NCBI GenBank assembly: GCA_029891345.1
Contig: CM057003.1
Span: 8,870,209 to 8,934,208 of the forward strand
Direction of reading: 5' to 3'
From: Dryococelus australis
Taxonomy: Eukaryota > Arthropoda > Insecta > Phasmatodea > Phasmatidae
Length of the DNA stretch: 64,000 nucleotides
Each line of letters begins with the position of its first letter. Within the stretch, counting starts at the first letter, position 1. The translations under genes and the position numbers were made by a program. Positions 33,992-45,960 of the stretch are shown here, in pieces. The notes below the pieces were generated by a model that did no database searches, was not told the DNA's origin, and worked only from the letters and a program-made list of their open reading frames with translations.

Positions 33992-35105
33992 ATGCCCCGG
34001 CAACACATTCGGCAAGCCTTTGCCCAGCTGTGCGAGTTTGGCAGAGGCCGTGTGGTCGGCATCCGAGAGGCAGGTTAGGCGTTGCTCGTCACCTTAACTG
34101 TTCTGCCTACACTGTGAGTCCGTGCTAGACGCAATAGGAACAGGAAGGTACACACACACCTGGCCGAGAAGGCTTGGGTCGATCCTGGTGGACCACCAGG
34201 AGGAAAGATCGCTTCTTCGTGCGACAGTCTGTAAGCACCCCACGTGCGTCGCTGCGCATCCTCCAGGGACATGTCACGGCAGCTGGGTATACGCCCGTGT
34301 CCACGAGTACCATATCCAGACGCCTAGCATAGCGGGATCTATTGTCGCGGCGTCCCTTAGGAAGTCCATCACCATCATTACGACCTGAGCATCATCGAGC
34401 ATGTGTGACCTACAGCCAGGAACGGGAATCATGACAGCTTAAGAACTGGCAATGAGTAGTATTTAGTGACGAATAACGGTTCTGTCTAGACACCAACGAC
34501 CGTCGAATTAGATTATGGAGACGTCCCGACCAGCGCTGTCATCCACCATACATTGTAAAGCGACACATCATCGCAACCGAGAGGTTGCATGATGCGGGAA
34601 GCCGTTTCCTACGATTCCTGCATCCCAATGGAAGTGATTGAAGGAACCCTGAGGCGCAACGATAAGTCCAGGATATTCTGCTACCATGTGTGCTCCCCCC
34701 TCCCCTTCGACGTGCAGCTTGACCATTCCACTTTCCAGCAGGATATCGCCCGGCCTCATACAGCATGGGTATATCTGGCCTGCCTTCTTGATAGCTGCAT
34801 GCTTCCTCGGGCTGAAAGTCCCTAGAACTCTCGCGCATCGAGAATATTTGCGACCAGATTGAACGGAAACTTCGACCAGCAGAATCTACTGTAGATTTTG
34901 AGGGTTAGTTGCGCCAGCTGTGGCAGGATATTCCTTAGGGAGAACATCCGATGTGCTATGCTCCAATGCCCGAACGTATCGCCGCTTGTATACGTGCCAC
35001 GGGCGTTTCAGCAACATACTAACTGCATCTTGCACATAGTGGTCCTCTGCAATGCATGCTTGTTTTAGTAAAATATTTTGATGTTTCCTGTCACATATTG
35101 CCATG
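33992..35105 (+). mobile_element. Decayed Tc1-like transposase
   Basis: A degraded Tc1-superfamily transposase gene on the plus strand. The start near 33992 reads MPRQHIRQAFAQLCEFGRGR, like the N-terminal helix-turn-helix region. Downstream come YDSCIPMEVIEGTLRRN and FQQDIARPHTAWV, the block with the second catalytic Asp (the usual motif is FQQDNARPHTA; here Asn is replaced by Ile). Near 34900-35050 the translation has blocks like the C-terminal region (ENIRCAMLQC). Several stops and frame changes separate the pieces, so no functional protein is possible. The DLNPIEHxWD region is not readable. Terminal repeats were not found, so the limits are approximate. Confidence 0.75.
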
Positions 35106-35833
35106 TCATGAGCCTGTATCCACTTACGTGCTCCTACGACTCCACTTTTAGTATAGTTTTTTTGTGAATGATTGTATATGCTTGTGTTTCCTGCCTATAG
35201 TAGAAATAACTGAGACAGTGCTTGATTTTTTCGTGCAACTGATATTAATGAGTTATAGGAAGTCATTGACCACACTATGAAGATTAATCAGAAGGTTGTT
35301 ATTGTCCCATAAATAAAACTTTTACAGAAAAATTTGTATTTATATTTATGCCGTATGCCCTATTAAAAATATTGAGAAACTATTTCCAAATATTAGGAGA
35401 AGATACGAAATTTACTACACAGTTATTGAGAAAATTCAAAATTAAAAAAAAAATACGTTTTCTAGGTAATAAGGAATTTATATACTCAGTAACATTCGTA
35501 ATAAGGGCGAAATTCGTAATAAGGGGAAGCCCATTAAATTCCGAGAAAAATCAAATTTTATTCAAAAATATAACATTAACCTAAAACGTTTAAATGGAAT
35601 GGCTTTGATGTTGAAGGTTTGAGAGTGTAACAAAACACACTAAATTTCACCACAGGGGAAAATTCATATTTTTAAATGCTAAAATGGTCCTACGTGTAAC
35701 ACGTATAAAAAGAATATCATTATATTTAGTGTTGTGATATTTTGTCACATCCCGTGGTCCAAGATCTGAACTACTTTTTTTGTTCACTAATCGTATATTT
35801 TGCTAAGTAAAATTAGCTATTAATATATTTATG
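35106..35833. other. Noncoding stretch
   Basis: AT-rich; no recognised features. Confidence 0.4.
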
Positions 35834-36783
35834 ACTAGCTGTTCCCGCGATTTCGTTCTTGTGGACTTTAGGATTTGTTTATATATTTTTTTATATAAAT
35901 AGAAAATTTGAAATAAGATGTGAAAACTGTCAATCGAAATTTGTACATAATAATTTACATAATAAAAAATGTAATGTTAAAGTTTTAAATGTTAATCAAA
36001 TAGAATTTACAAGTGTCTTTTTATTTTTAGATGGAAATTAATGCAGTGCCTGACTTCATTCGCGTGGACTTTAGGATTTGTTTACATATGTTTGAAATAT
36101 AAATTTTGCTTCGCTTAGATTTTATGATGTTATTAAAATACAGCGCACCATCTTTTCGCTCTGGTTTTATGTTTAAAATAGAAATATCGCTTCGTTTAGG
36201 ATTTATGGAGTTATTAGAACACAGCCCGCCATCGCTTCGCCTAGGTTTTATGGAGTTATTAAAATTCATACCTTTATAATTGGTTTCAAAGTTTATTACT
36301 TTACCATCGGAAACAGATTTATCGTCGTTAGTTTTGGTGGTTTGATATTATGTTATTTCACTATGTTTCCAAAAACTAATGTATCTTTTTCTATGACGCA
36401 TATTATATCAATGATTCTTTAAAAAACTATTGTTATTTCAGCAGTGCTTTTTAGCAATAATCCTTTTGCAAAGAAATAAGATATGAAACCTAAAGAAAAT
36501 TATATGAAAAAATTAATTTACTTAATAATTATTTGAGGTATTGAGATCAAATAAAGAGTAGATGTTAAAAATAAATAAATTATATGATCTCTGAAAGTTT
36601 AATCAAAATCGATTCAGCCTTTTCGGAGCCTATTGTGGACAAACATCCAGGCAGACAGACAAACGAAAATTTTAAAAACAATTATTTATACTTCAACATC
36701 GTTTGAATAGCATATTGCGCTTAAATATTGGTACCAATTTTTATATAACAGACAGAGACTTCAATTATATTTATTAGTATAGA
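35834..36783 (-). mobile_element. Helitron-like nonautonomous element 2
   Basis: Read on the minus strand it begins TCTATACTAATAAATATAAT and ends in CGAAATCGCGGGAACAGCTA, GT. These are the start and end words of the same insect group as the element at 14645-15383 (start TCTATACTAATATTATAAA, end CCCGCGGGCAACAGCTAGT). A plus-strand segment GATTCAGCCTTTTCGGAGCC, followed by CAGGCAGACAGACAAACG, is typical of the interior near the start. No helicase sequence; nonautonomous and AT-rich. Confidence 0.6.
36029..36260. repeat. Degenerate 45-bp repeat inside Helitron-like element 2
   Basis: Variants of ATGGAGTTATTAAAA and GCTTCGCTTAGG-type words recur about every 45 or 90 bases. On the minus strand the translation repeats NNSIKPRRSDGG-like motifs about every 15 residues, which reflects the DNA repeat and does not show a gene. 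Confidence 0.6.
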
Positions 36784-37929
36784 TTGTAAACAAAAGTCAC
36801 TTTCGTTACCAAAATCGAAACCAAACGCACGAATAAGTTGTCAATCAACATCATTTTTCTTTTGAATTCTTAATCTATCGAATCTTCTCGTCTCACTTTA
36901 AAGGAATAGGTAAGAGAAAACCTATTATTTATAGTAATGTTAGAATTTATAACAGCTCGCCTCCTTAAAGTATATGTGTACAGATAAGTAGCGAGGTGCA
37001 AAACGATGACATTTTGAAAGAAACGAATAGTAATTACTAATTCACAATCATTATATGAAAAAATATTATTTAATGTAATAAGGCAGAATAAGAACAATGT
37101 GAGTATGTATGTACTATTTAAAATTGTAAAGTAATAAGGCAGCATACAAATATTTACGGACTATCAAATATGAAAAAAAAAAATTACTAAAGTAAATATT
37201 TTAATTATTTTCTGCTAGAATTTATTTATAATATACTTGTTTATATATAGCATTTTTATATTTATGATATATAGTTATTTATATATCTGTGGGTGAAACA
37301 ATCCATTTATATGAAGTAAATGGTGGTTTCCTATTTGTGCCAGTGGATGCAAATGAATTATATTGAGAAGTCCATTGGACATGGGATTCGTTCCTTGATT
37401 TCTTTGCAGCAAGTTTGTTATTGACTTTTTTTTTTCCAGGACGTGGCTTACAAACTACTATGAAATTGTAAAGATAGATGAGCACATTTCGAGGTCTATA
37501 AGCGTCTCCTCAAATCAGTTAACTAAATTTCCTGTATTCCAATAATTAACGAACTGTCGTTTAAATCACTGTGTGTAACACCGTTAACTATAGCGAATTT
37601 CCATGCCATAGACCACTGACAAAAACCCGCCGGGCCGTGCCCTGATGCTGCATGTAGGATTCTCATCAGCTTAGACCAAAGTAAATCTAGCAGAGTAGGT
37701 ACGACACTAAGTGAACGCTTTAAGAGTTCCGAACGCCCCTAGACAGACAACCATAGTTCTCATTAGCTGCACGTAATAAAATGGGATGTTACCAAAAGAA
37801 ATTGTGGTATAAACATTAACAAATTTCCTTAGCCATAAATACCTGTAAATTTTTGTCACGTGGTCTAAGACATTCCACTGAAATAGTTACCTTTACTCGA
37901 TTTTAACGGTCATTTCCCTTCTAACTCGT
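36784..37929. other. Noncoding stretch
   Basis: AT-rich; no recognised element. Confidence 0.4.
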
Positions 37930-38085
37930 TTCCCGGCGGGTTCAATTCCAGAATTTTCAATATGGGATGTTGCTACTGGCTGGTGTGTTTTCTCAGAATA
38001 TTCCCGTTTCTTCAATTTGTATTATGTCAGTTCTCCTTCCTCACCTCACTTCACCTATATCAACGCTGTAGATCCTCATATGTAA
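37930..38085 (+). mobile_element. Old SINE-1 fragment
   Basis: A diverged copy beginning around the B box (GGCGGGTTCAATTCCAG), then ATTTTCAATATGGGATGTT, GGCTGGTGTGTTTTCTCAGA, TCCCGTTTCTTC and CACCTCACTTCACC...GTAGATCCTCA. The order matches the SINE-1 body and tail. It is much older than the other copies by divergence. Confidence 0.55.
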
Positions 38086-38170
38086 TGCGTGGCACAGGTA
38101 TTTGTTTCTTTGGTTTTATCATTCGACTTCGAGGAGGGCGAGCCACTAGATGTAGCATCAAAGGTTTATA

Positions 38171-38593
38171 AAGCTGTTCACGGTAAAATGAGCACTTTTG
38201 AAAGCACCGTTTACAATCTGCTTGTATGTACGTTGTGTATTCTTCCACCTTATGTGTAATTAACATTACAGTGGGCCGCATCACTTTATTCATACATCGG
38301 TCAAGTGAAACTGTGAAATTATTGGGAAAGTAAATATTTTACAAACCTGTTCATTTTTACACTTCGACGCATTAAGAAAACACAGAAAGCCAAATAAATA
38401 ATTCAAGTTATCACAAATAGTTAATTAATACTTTTTATTCGACATTAAGATATTGAACTACTTTCCATTCATCGTTGCCAACTTTACTGGGCGAATGTCA
38501 CGCGGTGCGCCCATTAAAATATATGCAGACAGGGGCAGTGACTTTTTTCTAAGATTCAATTCAAAAGTGCTCACTGTATCGTGAACAGCCTTT
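38171..38593 (-). mobile_element. MITE-A copy 5
   Basis: Reverse orientation. TA at 38169-38170; the right-hand TA has been lost. Ends AAGCTGTTCACGGTAAAATG and CTGTATCGTGAACAGCC. The inverted interior shows ATTCTTCCACCTTATG, CATACATCGGTCAAGTGAAA, TTCGACATTAAGATATTGAA, CTACTTTCC, GTTGCCAACTTTACTGGGCG and CATTAAAATATATGCAGACA. Full length. Confidence 0.94.
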
Positions 38594-41179
38594 GAAGTTA
38601 GATCTGCCGCCATGGCATAGGGCATGGTTTCGCACTCTGCCCTGTGTCGCTCAGCACTGAGATTGTCTAACAGGAGTGATATGGTAAATGCACATAAATA
38701 CATCTTGGCAAACGACAAGACATAGCAATGTCCACGAATAAATCCAAGACGGCCACTACTAAACAGTGTGGGCCACAGGAATCCAAGATGGACGGATCAA
38801 TCCTGCCGTTCTACTTCCCCACTTCATGACACATAAACTGCTGAATTGCACTACTGTTTCTCATGCACTGACAAAGCACCCTGTTTCCATCAAAACGCAA
38901 ATAAATGCATTTATCTGCATACTTTTTTTTTTTTACCACTCAGTTGTTGCGGTATTGCCAATACACGTATAATATTTTTTGCAAAATATATTGCATTAGT
39001 TCAATCTCCACGAATTTGTTGATGCACATTAAAACAGAATGGGTGATGGTGGAACTGCTAATAAATTCTTTTGTAAGGATATCGAACTATCGTTAGAATT
39101 TTTAGTAATCAAATTGTCTACTTAAAAATATTACGTGTTTGTACTGAAATTCCTCACCGTATGTGAGTAACTCTAATATCAAGAAAATATTTTTAGTCAA
39201 TCAATAATATACAAAAGAAGTTAGTACTCCATATTGTACTGTATATTGTGTTACAGAATATTTAAGAAGTCAAAAAATATAACAAAAAACTAAAAGTTAA
39301 CTATATTAATTTTAACAAAAAGAAAATATGTTGTATATAACAGAGCATGTATAAAATTTCAGATCGTGTTTCATTGCGTTAAAGTCTCTACGGCTAGTAC
39401 AGTAGCGTACGTTCTTAGGTACCTAACTCGATCTTACTCGACCTAAGTTCCGATCTTCCAATCACTTACTGTAATAATTAAATTTTATTTTAATTTCAAT
39501 TAATCGTGTGCAATCTTCAAATTAAATCTATTGTGACGTCTTAATGCACTCATATTGTGCGCGGTTTAGATTTGTTTTTAACTTAGTGTTGCGATAAAAA
39601 TTTTGCAACTTCATTTTGGCTGGGATTATGTTTTATAGCTACGTGAGACTAATTTTTACTTTTTAGAATGTATCTACTAGACGAACTTTTGGTCTATTCA
39701 GGGAATGAAATTAATCCTTTTTTTTTTCTGTAATTGAAAACATTTATTCAAGAAATACGTAATTTTATAATGATAATTTGAAGCGACCATTAAATTCTAT
39801 GAGAAACAATACCAAATCACGTTATTCATAACTTTTAAGTATTTTACATTACGATTTTGAAAAACATTTAATCCTGTATGGAAGGTAAGCGTTTAATGTC
39901 ATACGCAATTTTACACTTGAAACTTTTACCAGTTGAATACTGAGTAATGTCTCAGGAATCCTATGAATGCATGAGCCCTCTTCTGTTCGCATTTAGAATA
40001 GTGTATTATCACTAAAAACAAATACCAAAAATCATTTTTGGTAAATCGCTTTACTCACGCGTTAAGATCTGGAACCCTTCTGACAAAATTCATTGGCTGA
40101 TTACAGTGTTATTTCTTCCGAAAATACCTTAATCATTCATAAAAGCGTATTTAAAGTAGAACAGTAATATTTTGAAGTATGATGTCACAAAAGATTTTTT
40201 TATTCTAGTTACAGAAAAATATTTAAATCGCCGTTACTGGCATTAAGAGAAGGCATAAATCATCGGATACTTGACATCATCTGAATAAGGGTTGAGCCTA
40301 AATAATAATGTCGAGAAAAGAGCTGAAAACTGCGACGTTGTTTTGTCACAGCTTCGTTATTAATATTTAATTAAAGTTTAGTACCCGGAATCGTATTCAT
40401 TATTGTAGCGGCGATGTTTTTGGCATGTGTAGTTAGGGTACTCATTAGTGACAAGCTGTTACGGTTTTTCCCAGCACGAGCGCCCTCTTACGAGCAGCAC
40501 AAAAGAGGCGTGCAACCTCGGACTGAAATAAAATACTCTAAAATATTCTATTGATATTCCTCGCCCGAAGCTACCCGGGGGGTTTGTGCAGCAGACCTCA
40601 AAAAAAAAAAAATTAAAAAAAATAGCTCGTAAATTCGCGGTCACCCCGGCAAGAACGTGACAAAAAAGTCAACCCCTTTGCGGCAAGAGGCCTTTTTTTT
40701 CCATAGAGATAAAAGCAACGCTTTTAAAATGTCGAACCATTAATTATTCACCGGTAGAGTTTTCAGGGTACTCCACTCCAACCCTGAGGGCCGATACGAC
40801 CGGAAGTGGCTAAAAGAAAGGGTGGGACGTCGTAGGACGAGTGGTTAGAGGATGATCTCTACCGAGAGCACTAGGTGGTTGTACGACCTTCTAGGGTAAA
40901 ATGTAGATCAATTACCAACTGTCAAACAAAAAATTCCCCCCAAACTTTTTTATTTTCATTCTAGTGTGAAATTTTAATAGCATTTTGAATGACCTATTGA
41001 CGTTCCCGGCAGTTACTTTATATATTTTCATTTGCGGGTGAGAGTTAAATAGTTCCCTACAATTAAATAATTTGAGAGAGATAACTTAGCATAAAAGTCT
41101 CTGCAATGTCACAATTATTTAATGCTCAAAAGCTGCTACCAAGTTCAAAGTCACTAAGGCTTTACTTTTGGAGTTGAGT
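38594..41179. other. Noncoding stretch
   Basis: AT-rich; no shared repeat. Around 40835-40900 a weakly tRNA-like arrangement (GACGAGTGGTTAGAGGATGA, then GGTGGTTGTACGACC) was noted but is too poor to call. An A/T-homopolymer stretch lies at 40600-40622. Confidence 0.4.
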
Positions 41180-41428
41180 TCAGAGATTTTGGTGGCTCTT
41201 AACAACGAAGTCTTGAGAGCCGATGCGGGCGAAATGCAGTGAGAACGGGGCAGCGCCGGAATGCAAGGGTGGGGGGGAAACGGGAGATCCCCGGAAAGCC
41301 CCGTCGTCCAGTGGCATCGTCCGGCACGATTCCCACTTGCGAAGATCCGGGAGTGACCCGGCCGGGGATAGAACCCGGTTCGCCGTAGTGGGAGGCGAGC
41401 GGGCTAACCGCTCAGCCACCGCAAACCA
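41180..41428 (-). mobile_element. SINE-1 copy
   Basis: On the minus strand: GCGGTGGCTGAGCGGTTAGC, CCGCTCGCCTCCCACTACGG, B box GGTTCTATCCCCGG, CGCAAGTGGGAATCGTGCCG, a CCCCCCCACCC stretch, GCATTCCGGCGCTGCCCCGT and the CAAGACTTCGTTGTTAAGAG tail. The last tail bases (CTCACTC) are missing. Confidence 0.93.
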
Positions 41429-42092
41429 TTTACTTCTGGAGTTCCGCGTTTTAATTCTAGGTGTACATGTAATTTTCAGATGTAGCTCAGCATTGCTCAG
41501 GTCGTAATCAGTCACCTGCTTTATTTAACCGTAGGCTGTACGTAAAGCAGTAGAAAAAATATATGTTCTGCAGAAAATTGTGTAGTGAATTTACACAAAG
41601 TTACTTGGGATACAAGTTAACAAACGCACTATTCAGGTGCAGGAATCAATTTGGTTAGCAAAGAACATCGATTTCCTTGGCATTCGTATTACTGAGCATT
41701 TGAATCAGTATATTTGGACTTATTTAAACTTTTTTTCACGTAGAACTGATAAATAAATATTTTCTTAATTAATTTTTACTAATGCACATGTCTTTATTAG
41801 AAAGAAAATGCTTTGGTTCGAAACATATTCAGTTAATTACTTAAAAAGGAAATCATTCTAATTATAAAATACTTGCTTAAATCAACGACGCTTGACGAGG
41901 TTCGAATATTTAAGGTAAGTGTACTCAACTATTTAGCTATTTGTACGCTTTATTGACATTTCTTCGTTAGAACTACTGCACTGTTTCCAGATATAGTATG
42001 TCCCAGTGGGATGTGATAGTTTACAAACTTAGCAAGACAATACTTTGCACACGAAAGAGAATTACTCCATAATATAAAGATATTTCCTTATA
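41429..42092. other. Noncoding stretch
   Basis: AT-rich; no recognised features. Confidence 0.4.
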
Positions 42093-42329
42093 TACGCTGT
42101 TCATGGTAAAGTGAGCACTTTTGTAATCCCTCTCTTTTGGAAAAAAAATCAATAGATATATTTTATTTTATCTTTTGACATTAACTTCCGAGTGCGGTGG
42201 AATATATACACTATGCTTATTACTTACACGGCAATATTTATTTTAAAAGGTGGTTAAAGGATAAAAAAAATGGTCGGAAGGAAAAAGTAACTAGGGCTTC
42301 AAAGTGCTCACTTTACCATGAAGAGCCTA
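42093..42329 (+). mobile_element. MITE-B copy
   Basis: TA at 42091-42092 and 42330-42331. Ends TACGCTGTTCATGGTAAAGT and CACTTTACCATGAAGAGCCT. The interior has TTAACTTCCGAGTGCGGTGG, AATATATACACTATGCTTAT and GGTCGGAAGGAAAAAGTAAC. 237 bp, close to the subfamily consensus. Confidence 0.95.
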
Positions 42330-42479
42330 TACAATTAAGTATACAGTTTTAGTCTATTAAAAATAACATCATTTTGTGGACACCCCTGGGTCGAACACAT
42401 TCATGTATTCTGCGTACAAAATCATTAATCACAAATTACTGTACATTTTACTCTCACTGCAGCAAAAATGCATTTTCTT

Positions 42480-43089
42480 AAGCTGTTGGATATTGCGGGG
42501 TTTGGTAGAATAGACTTCTAACTTCAAATACACACAAAGGAAGGAGCCTAGCGGCGTCGCGGTTCGGGGACTTCGCTAGTTAGTTTGTATTTCCAAACCG
42601 TGAACTACCGCGCCCTGGGATAAGTTCACACGCTGTTAACATTGGCTCCTGAGCTGTGTGGGCGCGGTTTCTGTTCAGACCAGAGTCCCCATTCTTCGTC
42701 TGCATTTGTAAACTCCACCAGTGGAAGCATCTGTCGGCAACGCGCTGCTGTTACCGACACAGTTCAATTGTTCTCCTCGTCGTACCCGATGATGCTGAAA
42801 TCTGGCAGCCCACATCAAGCGTCCACCTACTAATTCGCTCACCGTGTTGGCTACGGCGCAGGGAAATGCTTAACTGTAAATATGGCTGATTCCCGTGTTG
42901 CAACTGTTTCCCGCTAGATTTCTCAGGTTCTCAAATGGCGCGTAATTCAAATGCATCACATCTAACTGTGGCATCCCTTGTTCGACTAGAAACCGTAAGC
43001 AGGAAATTCTGTTTGAAATGTTCGGGTAAATTTCCGACGTGGAAGCCATTAACGTTACTTATCGCTCGCATGCAACTACTCCCAAAATA
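42480..43089. other. Noncoding, moderately GC-rich
   Basis: A GC-richer patch at 42540-42850 carries overlapping 63- and 77-codon frames with no recognisable domain. An imperfect inverted word pair (CGGTTCGGGGACTTC... / ...CCAAACCGTGAACTACCG) lies near 42559-42612. Confidence 0.35.
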
Positions 43090-43350
43090 GGGGGCCACGG
43101 TGGTTGAGTGGTTAGACTGCTCGCCTCCTACCAAGGCGATCCGGGCTCGATCCCGGCCTGTTCACTCTGGATTTTCGCAAGAGGGAATCGTGCTGGACGA
43201 TGCCACTGGTCGACGGGTTTTCTCGGAGACCTCCCATCTCCCCCCCCCCCCCCTTCATTCCGGTACTGCCCCCTACTCACTCCCCCGTCACTTTCATCGG
43301 CTCTCAAGACCTCGATGTTAAGAGAAACTCAAATCTCTACACTCACTCAT
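43090..43350 (+). mobile_element. SINE-1 copy, near complete
   Basis: Head GGGGGCCACGGTGGTTGAGT, GGTTAGACTGCTCGCCTCCT; B box GGGCTCGATCCCGG; body GATTTTCGCAAGAGGGAATC, GCTGGACGATGCCACTGGTC, GGGTTTTCTCGGAGACC, a C run of 15; tail CGGCTCTCAAGACCTCGATG, TTAAGAG, CTCAAATCTCTACACTCACT. The tail ends directly in unique sequence. Confidence 0.95.
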
Positions 43351-43572
43351 ACAACGGATAAGGAGACAGGTATTTGTGATGTCCCTAGAACAGTAGATGT
43401 TCCTCGTAGGGATTTTAGTAGATGTGACGTTTGAACATATTGAATGAAAGTTATACGTGTATATTACTATACAACGTGCATCCAACGTTTGGTGCTGGAA
43501 TAAGTAACAATACCATATACAGTATTTCTTGTTGCTTCCATTCACAAAGGCATCGCCAGTTAACATAACCCT

Positions 43573-43787
43573 GCATACCTTAAGATACTATTCAGCGCTT
43601 GTGGAGCTCAGGAGCGCATTAAGAAGCATTTTATTTTAAATTATAATTATAATTTATGAAGCATTTTATTTTAAATTATAATTATAATTTATGAAGCATT
43701 TTATTTTAAATTATAATTATAATTTATAATAAAATGCTTCTTAATGCGCTCCTGACAAGCTCTGAATAGTATCTTAAGGTATGTAGT
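43573..43787. mobile_element. Near-perfect palindromic foldback element with internal triplication
   Basis: The left arm starts at CATACCTTAAGATACTATTC and the right arm ends with its inverse GAATAGTATCTTAAGGTATG. Arms are about 80 bp and nearly identical apart from a 6-7 base insertion (GGAGCTC region) in the left. Within the left arm a 35-bp unit, GAAGCATTTTATTTTAAATT plus ATAATTATAATTTAT, is repeated three times (43623, 43658, 43693). The right arm holds one inverted copy. No coding capacity. It would form a long cruciform or hairpin. Confidence 0.95.
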
Positions 43788-45960
43788 TACACGCCCGCTT
43801 AAACCACGCGTACTTTGCTTCCCGTTTAGCATTTGACTTGAAATTTTCGTAAACCTGCGAACTTTTATCTATGGCATTATACTAAAGAAAGTATATACAA
43901 TATACGACTTTCTTATAAAACCAGTATTCGCTTATGAAGAGGGTATATGAAGTGTAACAAAGCGTACACGCCATAATTAGGTGGTAAAATACAAATAAGG
44001 TATAAATTGTCTAATCTAACCACTGGATAAATAAAGAGATGAAAAAGTATGATAATCTTGCCAGATCAATCGCATTAGTTAACGGGCCACTTCACGTAGC
44101 AGAAAATAGACTCGACATAATTTAGGATGAGAGACCTCAAGGGATGAGAAAACGTGAATAAGAAGTAGAAGGAAGGACAGTCTTTAGTATTCCGGGAATG
44201 TAAAATGTCAATAGCATAAAATAAATAAAATAATGTTCGAAATTGTGTCTAGAAACCTCTAGTAGTGTGCATTATATTTAATGACTTTTCTTTTAGAATT
44301 ACTGATTCTCTTAGAACGCTAATGAAATATATTATGACAAATGCTATAAAGCATACAAATAGATTCGTTTAGTTGAACGTGTTTCGAATGCGCGGTTTGC
44401 CGATGGTTCTGCATATTTTTTATCAGCATCCCATCCTAGATCCAATCAGTGAGAGAGGAAAATACAAATAATTAGATGAAACGTGCGGCTAACTAGACGA
44501 ATGAACTTTTCACAAATTTCCGTTCGACACAGATTAACTGTGCCAAGGAAATATTATAAGAAATTTGTTTGTACGCAAATTTGGTTGAATCCAGAAACAA
44601 AAAGAAACGTTTTAATGTTAAACCGGTATTATTTGGTGAGTTGTATGTTTATATTTAGCAATTATGCATTCATTTGGGTAATTTGAAACGAGCATTTTCG
44701 TCTCTACGTGCAGCTCGTAAACCAGGTTGATAAGACCAAGTGCGCTATTAATAAGCATAGCGTCACACTTGATATTCGCCTCCTCAGCCCCGTGCCCTCC
44801 CCGGCGACCTTTTCGTTTTTGGGGGCATCAATAACCCACGCCCCACTTCCCTCCTCCGACTTGACCCATAGTCGTTCGCCTTTCCTGCTCGGGCCCTCCA
44901 CGCCGGATCGGAAAGCACCCCGTCGTAAAAATCATGACCTAGTGCAACGACACGGTTCTTGCAGCGCGCCTCGCATATAAACCTGGAGGAAACGAGAATA
45001 AAATGCTGACCTTCCACGCCACGTCGCTGGGAACGACTGAATAGAGATGAGGTGGAATGACGTCATGAGATCGAAGTCACCGCAGCTTGCTCGAGGCGGT
45101 GTATTCGGTTTTCCACGCTCCCTGGCGTACATCTGCAGATGCCTCGTCCTTGAAGCGTGGAACTCCAGGCACTGGAAACGCTGTGTGCTATCCGTTCCAA
45201 GCTGGCAGCTTGCGTTACTCCTCGTGTTCACGTACTTATGCTGGCGACAATAAACACAAGCCTCATGAGCTATCACGCCCCTCCGCTTTCACATTATAAA
45301 AACCAGTTTTTAAGTGTCGTTATTCAAATAAGTCAATTGTAGGCTTATACGCTGGCATTAAATAACTTAATCATTAATTTTTTTCCCTTCTCGCTTATAA
45401 AGGCTTTCCTCTTTTGAGTTTTTTGACACGTGAGGGCACAACAATGTTTACTGATAAGTGGTCAACTCTTAATAAAAAAATTAAAAATCTTTTAAACTAT
45501 AAGAACCTGCACTTTTTCCTGAACGCAGAGTGTTTAAATTTTATGTAGCAATTTACGACGCAAGTAATAATTTATATTAATTACACGTTTGACAATCAAA
45601 ATTACAAAACACTATGGGAACTTCTTTCCACTGAAATAATACTGTGAAACGCCTAACCAGCCAATGGCTTCACTGCCGGTGTTTACCTCCGCTGCTACCT
45701 TAGAGTGGATGAGGTATATAGGTCATGTGTTCCGACCATTAGTTCCATACATTCTTTTTTTCCAAGGCATATTTTTCTTGAAATAAAGATTCACGCTTAT
45801 AAAAATAACCAGTGTGGGTTAGGTTATGTTATGTCAGGCTAATTTCGGTTAGGTTAGGCCACATTAGTAACGTAGGAACTCATATAATACCAAAATGTAG
45901 TTAATAGCGCTATCTTAATCCTTTAAAAAATTTTCTCAGCCAAAATTACGCACTCTTATT
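43788..45960. other. Noncoding stretch with a GC-rich patch
   Basis: 44770-45240 is GC-rich with overlapping frames of 60-114 codons on both strands and no recognised domain. At 45814-45860 the words GGGTTAGGTTATGTTATG and CGGTTAGGTTAGGCC resemble degenerate TTAGG repeats. Confidence 0.4.

Noticed and set aside
40835-40900. Possible tRNA or SINE (GACGAGTGGTTAGAGGATGA)
   Set aside because: The A-box-like word is present, but the B box (GGTGGTTGTACG) is poor and no cloverleaf or family match could be built.
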